A DNA stretch of 64,000 nucleotides from Alphaproteobacteria bacterium (GTDB lineage Bacteria; Pseudomonadota; Alphaproteobacteria; UBA828). Position 1 is the first letter of the stretch. Every line of letters begins with the position of its first letter. The notes below the pieces were generated by a model that did no database searches, was not told where the DNA came from, and saw only the letters and a list, made by a program, of their open reading frames with translations. Location of the stretch: the NCBI GenBank assembly GCA_022826345.1, contig JAJDVB010000085.1:19256-83255 (forward strand), written 5' to 3'. Position numbers and translations under genes: made by a program. Positions 61,773-64,000 of this stretch are shown here, one piece after another.

Positions 61773-63584
61773 ATGAAAGCGAGACTCGCAACGGGCGTTC
61801 TTCTTGGCTTCGTCCTGGTCGCCGCAGCGTCGTGCGGCGGAAGCGATGGCCTCTCCACGGCCGAAGAGGAGGCGCTGCAAGAGCGCCTTGAGGCAGCCGA
61901 GCTGGAGGCCGCACGAGCCGAACTAGAGGCCCAAGAAGCCGAACGGTTGCGTCAGGCTGAAGAGGCGGCCCGCGAAGAAGCCGAGCGACAGGCCGCAGAA
62001 GCCGAGCGGCTGCGCCTGGAAGAGGAGGCGGCCCGCCAAAAAGCCGAGGAGGAGGCCGCAGAAGCCGAGCGGCTGCGCCTGGAAGAGGAGGCGGCCCGCG
62101 AAGAGGCCGAGCAACGGGCCGAAGCCGCGGAGGAAGACGCCGAGGAGGCGCAGCAGCAGGCTGAGCAGGCGCAGCAGCAACAGCAGCAGTTACAGCAGCA
62201 GCAGCAGCAGTTACAGCAGCAACAGCAGCAACAGCAGCAACAGCTTCAGCAACAGCTGACCGAGGCCGAACAGGCGGAGCTCAGGGCCCGAGCCGACTCG
62301 TTTGGCGCGCAGCTGGACGCGCCTGTAGAAGGCTCGGCGACCGTCTCGTGGAGGCGTGGAGACACTACCCTCACGTTCAGGCCCACGGGGATCACCACGA
62401 CCCGCGGTTCGGCGGCACCCAGCGTTCCCGGCGGCTGGCGCAGCGCCAGCTTTGACGGGCAGACCGGCACGGCTACCACACTCACCGACGAAACCGTCTA
62501 CCTCTACACCAACATCCAGGCGCCCAGCAGTCGCAACTTCTGGAAGGTGCACGCGATGACGGTGATCGAGGGTCAGCTGGAGGTGGCAGCAGCTTCAGCA
62601 GCCGATCTGAACACCGATGCCGACAATAACGATCCAACGCCCACAGCGGCAGCGCAATACATCACGGATCCCGCCGACAACACATTGGCGAGCGGTGTGC
62701 GGGTAAGCGGCACCTACGACGGTGTCTCCGGCACCTTTACGTGCCGTGTCCCCACCACCTGCACGGGAGAAAGAACCAACGTCAACAACAACCAGCTCGA
62801 CCTCACCACACTCGTGGGGGCGCCTGTGAACGGCGTTCGTTCGTTTGTAGCCGGCGATTGGAGTTTCAAGCCCGGCAGCATCAACACCCGCGTCAAGGCG
62901 GAGGATCAGGCGGATCAAGACGATGCATTCCTCTACTTTGGCGTCTGGTCATCCATCCCCGACAACATCAATGGGACTACCTATGACTTCAAGTACGTTA
63001 TCGGCGGCGGACACGAATCAGGAACCGCCTTGGCCAACTTCGGGAACCTTACGGGCTCAGCGACGTTTCGCGGCGGCGCGGTCGGCAAGTACACAACGCA
63101 AGGGCAGGTCGGCGGGCAGAACGCCAAGATCGGCACCTTCACCGCCACCGCCACCTTGAACGCTAATTTCAGCGACCCCAACGACGCCGCAGCTGGGACC
63201 CTTAGCGGCAGCATCACCGACTTCCGCGAAGACGGCAGTCCCCTCGCAGGCTGGCGGGTTACGTTGGGCGGGGGCGGGAGCCCCGCAAATGTCGGTATAC
63301 CCGTCGATATAACCCTAGCCGATAACGCCGATGATGCCAGCGGCATCACCGTGGCGAACATCGGCGGCTTGTCGGTGGCAGGTACATGGGGCGCCAACTT
63401 CTACGGCAGCGACAATGGCGTAATCGCCAACAACCCAATATTTGCTGACCGGGACAAGTATCCGGTGAGCCAATACCCGGTGCTCGACCTCGCAGGTGTG
63501 GCTGGCTGGTTCAATGCCGTCGGCGCCGGCACGAATGATACTTCCCTTGCCGGAGCCTTTGCCGCCACCCGCAGTAGCAATTGA
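61773..63584 (+). CDS. Stalked lipoprotein with TbpB-like C-terminal domain (B)
   Basis: This 603-residue protein has a lipoprotein signal (GVLLGFVLVAAASC, Cys at residue 21). A coiled-coil stalk of about 150 residues follows: first Glu/Ala/Arg heptads (LRLEEEAAREEAE repeats), then a nearly pure Gln tract (about residues 127-161). The C-terminal part is beta-rich, with LYFGVWSSIPDN and the ending GLSVAGTWGANFYGSD ... VAGWFNAVGAGTNDTSLAGAF, a TbpB-like barrel pattern shared with lipoprotein A. Two Cys (about residues 328 and 333) lie in TFTCRVPTTCTGE and may form a disulfide. The ATG follows GGGGAGGGG. It precedes the Slam-like gene. Ligand unknown. Confidence 0.82.
   Translation: MKARLATGVLLGFVLVAAASCGGSDGLSTAEEEALQERLEAAELEAARAELEAQEAERLRQAEEAAREEAERQAAEAERLRLEEEAARQKAEEEAAEAERLRLEEEAAREEAEQRAEAAEEDAEEAQQQAEQAQQQQQQLQQQQQQLQQQQQQQQQQLQQQLTEAEQAELRARADSFGAQLDAPVEGSATVSWRRGDTTLTFRPTGITTTRGSAAPSVPGGWRSASFDGQTGTATTLTDETVYLYTNIQAPSSRNFWKVHAMTVIEGQLEVAAASAADLNTDADNNDPTPTAAAQYITDPADNTLASGVRVSGTYDGVSGTFTCRVPTTCTGERTNVNNNQLDLTTLVGAPVNGVRSFVAGDWSFKPGSINTRVKAEDQADQDDAFLYFGVWSSIPDNINGTTYDFKYVIGGGHESGTALANFGNLTGSATFRGGAVGKYTTQGQVGGQNAKIGTFTATATLNANFSDPNDAAAGTLSGSITDFREDGSPLAGWRVTLGGGGSPANVGIPVDITLADNADDASGITVANIGGLSVAGTWGANFYGSDNGVIANNPIFADRDKYPVSQYPVLDLAGVAGWFNAVGAGTNDTSLAGAFAATRSSN
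61991..62099 (+). repeat. 46-bp direct repeat, 63-bp period, in the stalk
   Basis: The 46 bases at 61991-62036 recur exactly at 62054-62099. The 63-base period equals 21 residues, three heptads, so the repeat keeps coiled-coil register. Confidence 0.85.
62151..62256 (+). repeat. CAG/CAA microsatellite coding a Gln stalk
   Basis: A run of CAG and CAA codons, broken only by Leu, Ala and Glu codons, encodes about 28 Gln in about 35 residues. Mixed CAG/CAA use lowers but does not remove slippage potential. It is a plausible length-variable site. Confidence 0.8.
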
Positions 63585-63649
63585 CCGAGCGCGCACGAGC
63601 AGTAACGCGTTACGGGATGGGGCAGGTTCAGGGCTTTCGAGGCTCTTAT

Positions 63650-63691
63650 CCGGCGGGTTGATGTGGACTGCGACTCCCATCATCCCGCCGG
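63650..63691. other. Hairpin between lipoprotein B and the Slam-like gene
   Basis: CCGGCGGG (63650-63657) and CCCGCCGG (63684-63691) pair perfectly, and an inner TGATG/CATCA stem continues after one T-T mismatch. It lies between the two genes with no T-run, so it could be an attenuator or message-stabilising element. Confidence 0.5.
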
Positions 63692-63733
63692 ACGCCCCCG
63701 GCGCAGTGCCGCCCTTCACCGATAAGGATTCCC

Positions 63734-64000
63734 ATGCGCAGTCTCTGTGCCGCCCTGCTGCTGTTGCTTTCCCTTCCCGCCGCCGCTCAGGACTTGAGCG
63801 CCCTGTTCCAGGAGGGCATGAAGGCGGTGGAGCAAGCTCTCGTGGCGCAAGACGAAGACCGCCGCGACGCGCTTCTCGACGAGGCGATCGCCACCTTCCG
63901 CGAGATGCTGGTCGCGGATCCCGGTCTCGTCCGCGTCCGCCTCGAGCTCGCCCGCGCCTTCTACCTCAAGGGCGAGGACTCCCTCGCCCGGCGCCATTTC
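63734..64000 (+). CDS. Slam-like (DUF560) outer-membrane lipoprotein exporter, 5' end only
   Basis: The 89 visible residues start with a signal peptide (SLCAALLLLLSLPAAAQDL) followed by a TPR-like helical repeat, AIATFREMLVADPGLVRVRL then ELARAFYLKGEDSLARRHF. This is the N-terminal plan of Slam proteins: TPR repeats in the periplasm followed by a 14-strand DUF560 barrel, which would lie beyond the window. Generic TPR outer-membrane proteins cannot be excluded. Two TbpB-like lipoproteins immediately upstream make the Slam reading more likely, as Slam genes commonly sit beside their substrates. Confidence 0.65.
   Translation, partial: MRSLCAALLLLLSLPAAAQDLSALFQEGMKAVEQALVAQDEDRRDALLDEAIATFREMLVADPGLVRVRLELARAFYLKGEDSLARRHF

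Noticed and set aside
59763..62256. CRISPR array in the repeated DNA of the lipoprotein genes
   Set aside because: Repeats are coding, in frame, contiguous and not separated by unique spacers; no cas genes are near.

Overview
The window is GC-rich, densely coded DNA that reads as the chromosome of an alphaproteobacterium. The order of the division and cell-wall cluster, an RNase P RNA gene next to mraZ, an FtsZ with a very long C-terminal linker, the mlaA-mlaC pair and the Fe-S/DUF3501 pair all fit that class. The breadth of amide, hydantoin and sugar-acid catabolism, plus several ABC transporters and toxin-antitoxin pairs, suggests a Rhodospirillales-like free-living or host-associated heterotroph. 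Genus-level placement is not possible from sequence reading alone.

Bases 1-18273 (minus strand) hold an almost complete dcw cluster: mraZ-rsmH-ftsL-ftsI-murE-murF-mraY-murD-ftsW-murG-murC-murB-ddl-ftsQ-ftsA-ftsZ. Most junctions are 4-base stop/start overlaps, so the cluster looks like one translationally coupled transcript. Upstream of mraZ lies a five-box, 10-bp-phased TGG(G/T) array (candidate MraZ operator) and a GTTC-N7-GTTC motif (candidate LexA box). Then come rnpB, a peptidoglycan amidase, an EamA permease and a DjlA-type co-chaperone.

Bases 21.8-29 kb (plus strand) hold an EF-G-like GTPase, mlaA-mlaC with a small lipoprotein, a luciferase-like flavoenzyme, a tiny zinc-ribbon protein, a GlpC-like Fe-S protein and a DUF3501 protein. 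A 636-base gene-free stretch with a 13-bp perfect hairpin follows. Bases 29.6-38.9 kb hold a methyltransferase, a PIN/ribbon-helix-helix toxin-antitoxin pair, a hydantoin pathway (racemase, carbamoylase, hydantoinase, plus a flavin monooxygenase), a Gfo/Idh/MocA oxidoreductase, an XRE-cupin regulator and an enolase-superfamily dehydratase. The C-terminal stump of a TRAP permease lies just upstream of that dehydratase. The stump ends where a compositionally different B12-binding radical SAM gene begins.

Bases 41.3-48.7 kb form an amide uptake and hydrolysis operon: LivF-type ATPase, amidase, binding protein, two permeases, LivG-type ATPase and FmdA-type formamidase. A parDE pair follows. Bases 49.4-56.05 kb (minus strand) form a sugar ABC operon with an aldo-keto reductase and an FCD-type GntR regulator.

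Bases 56-64 kb are accessory in character: an 839-base gene-free stretch, two overlapping tandem tyrosine recombinases without cargo, then two large lipoproteins. Each lipoprotein has a long low-complexity helical stalk (Ala/Glu in one, Glu/Arg then Gln in the other) and a TbpB-like C-terminal beta domain. The window ends in the start of a TPR-containing secreted protein that looks like a Slam (DUF560) outer-membrane lipoprotein exporter. This stalked-lipoprotein/Slam locus is the strongest candidate for an undescribed system in the window.
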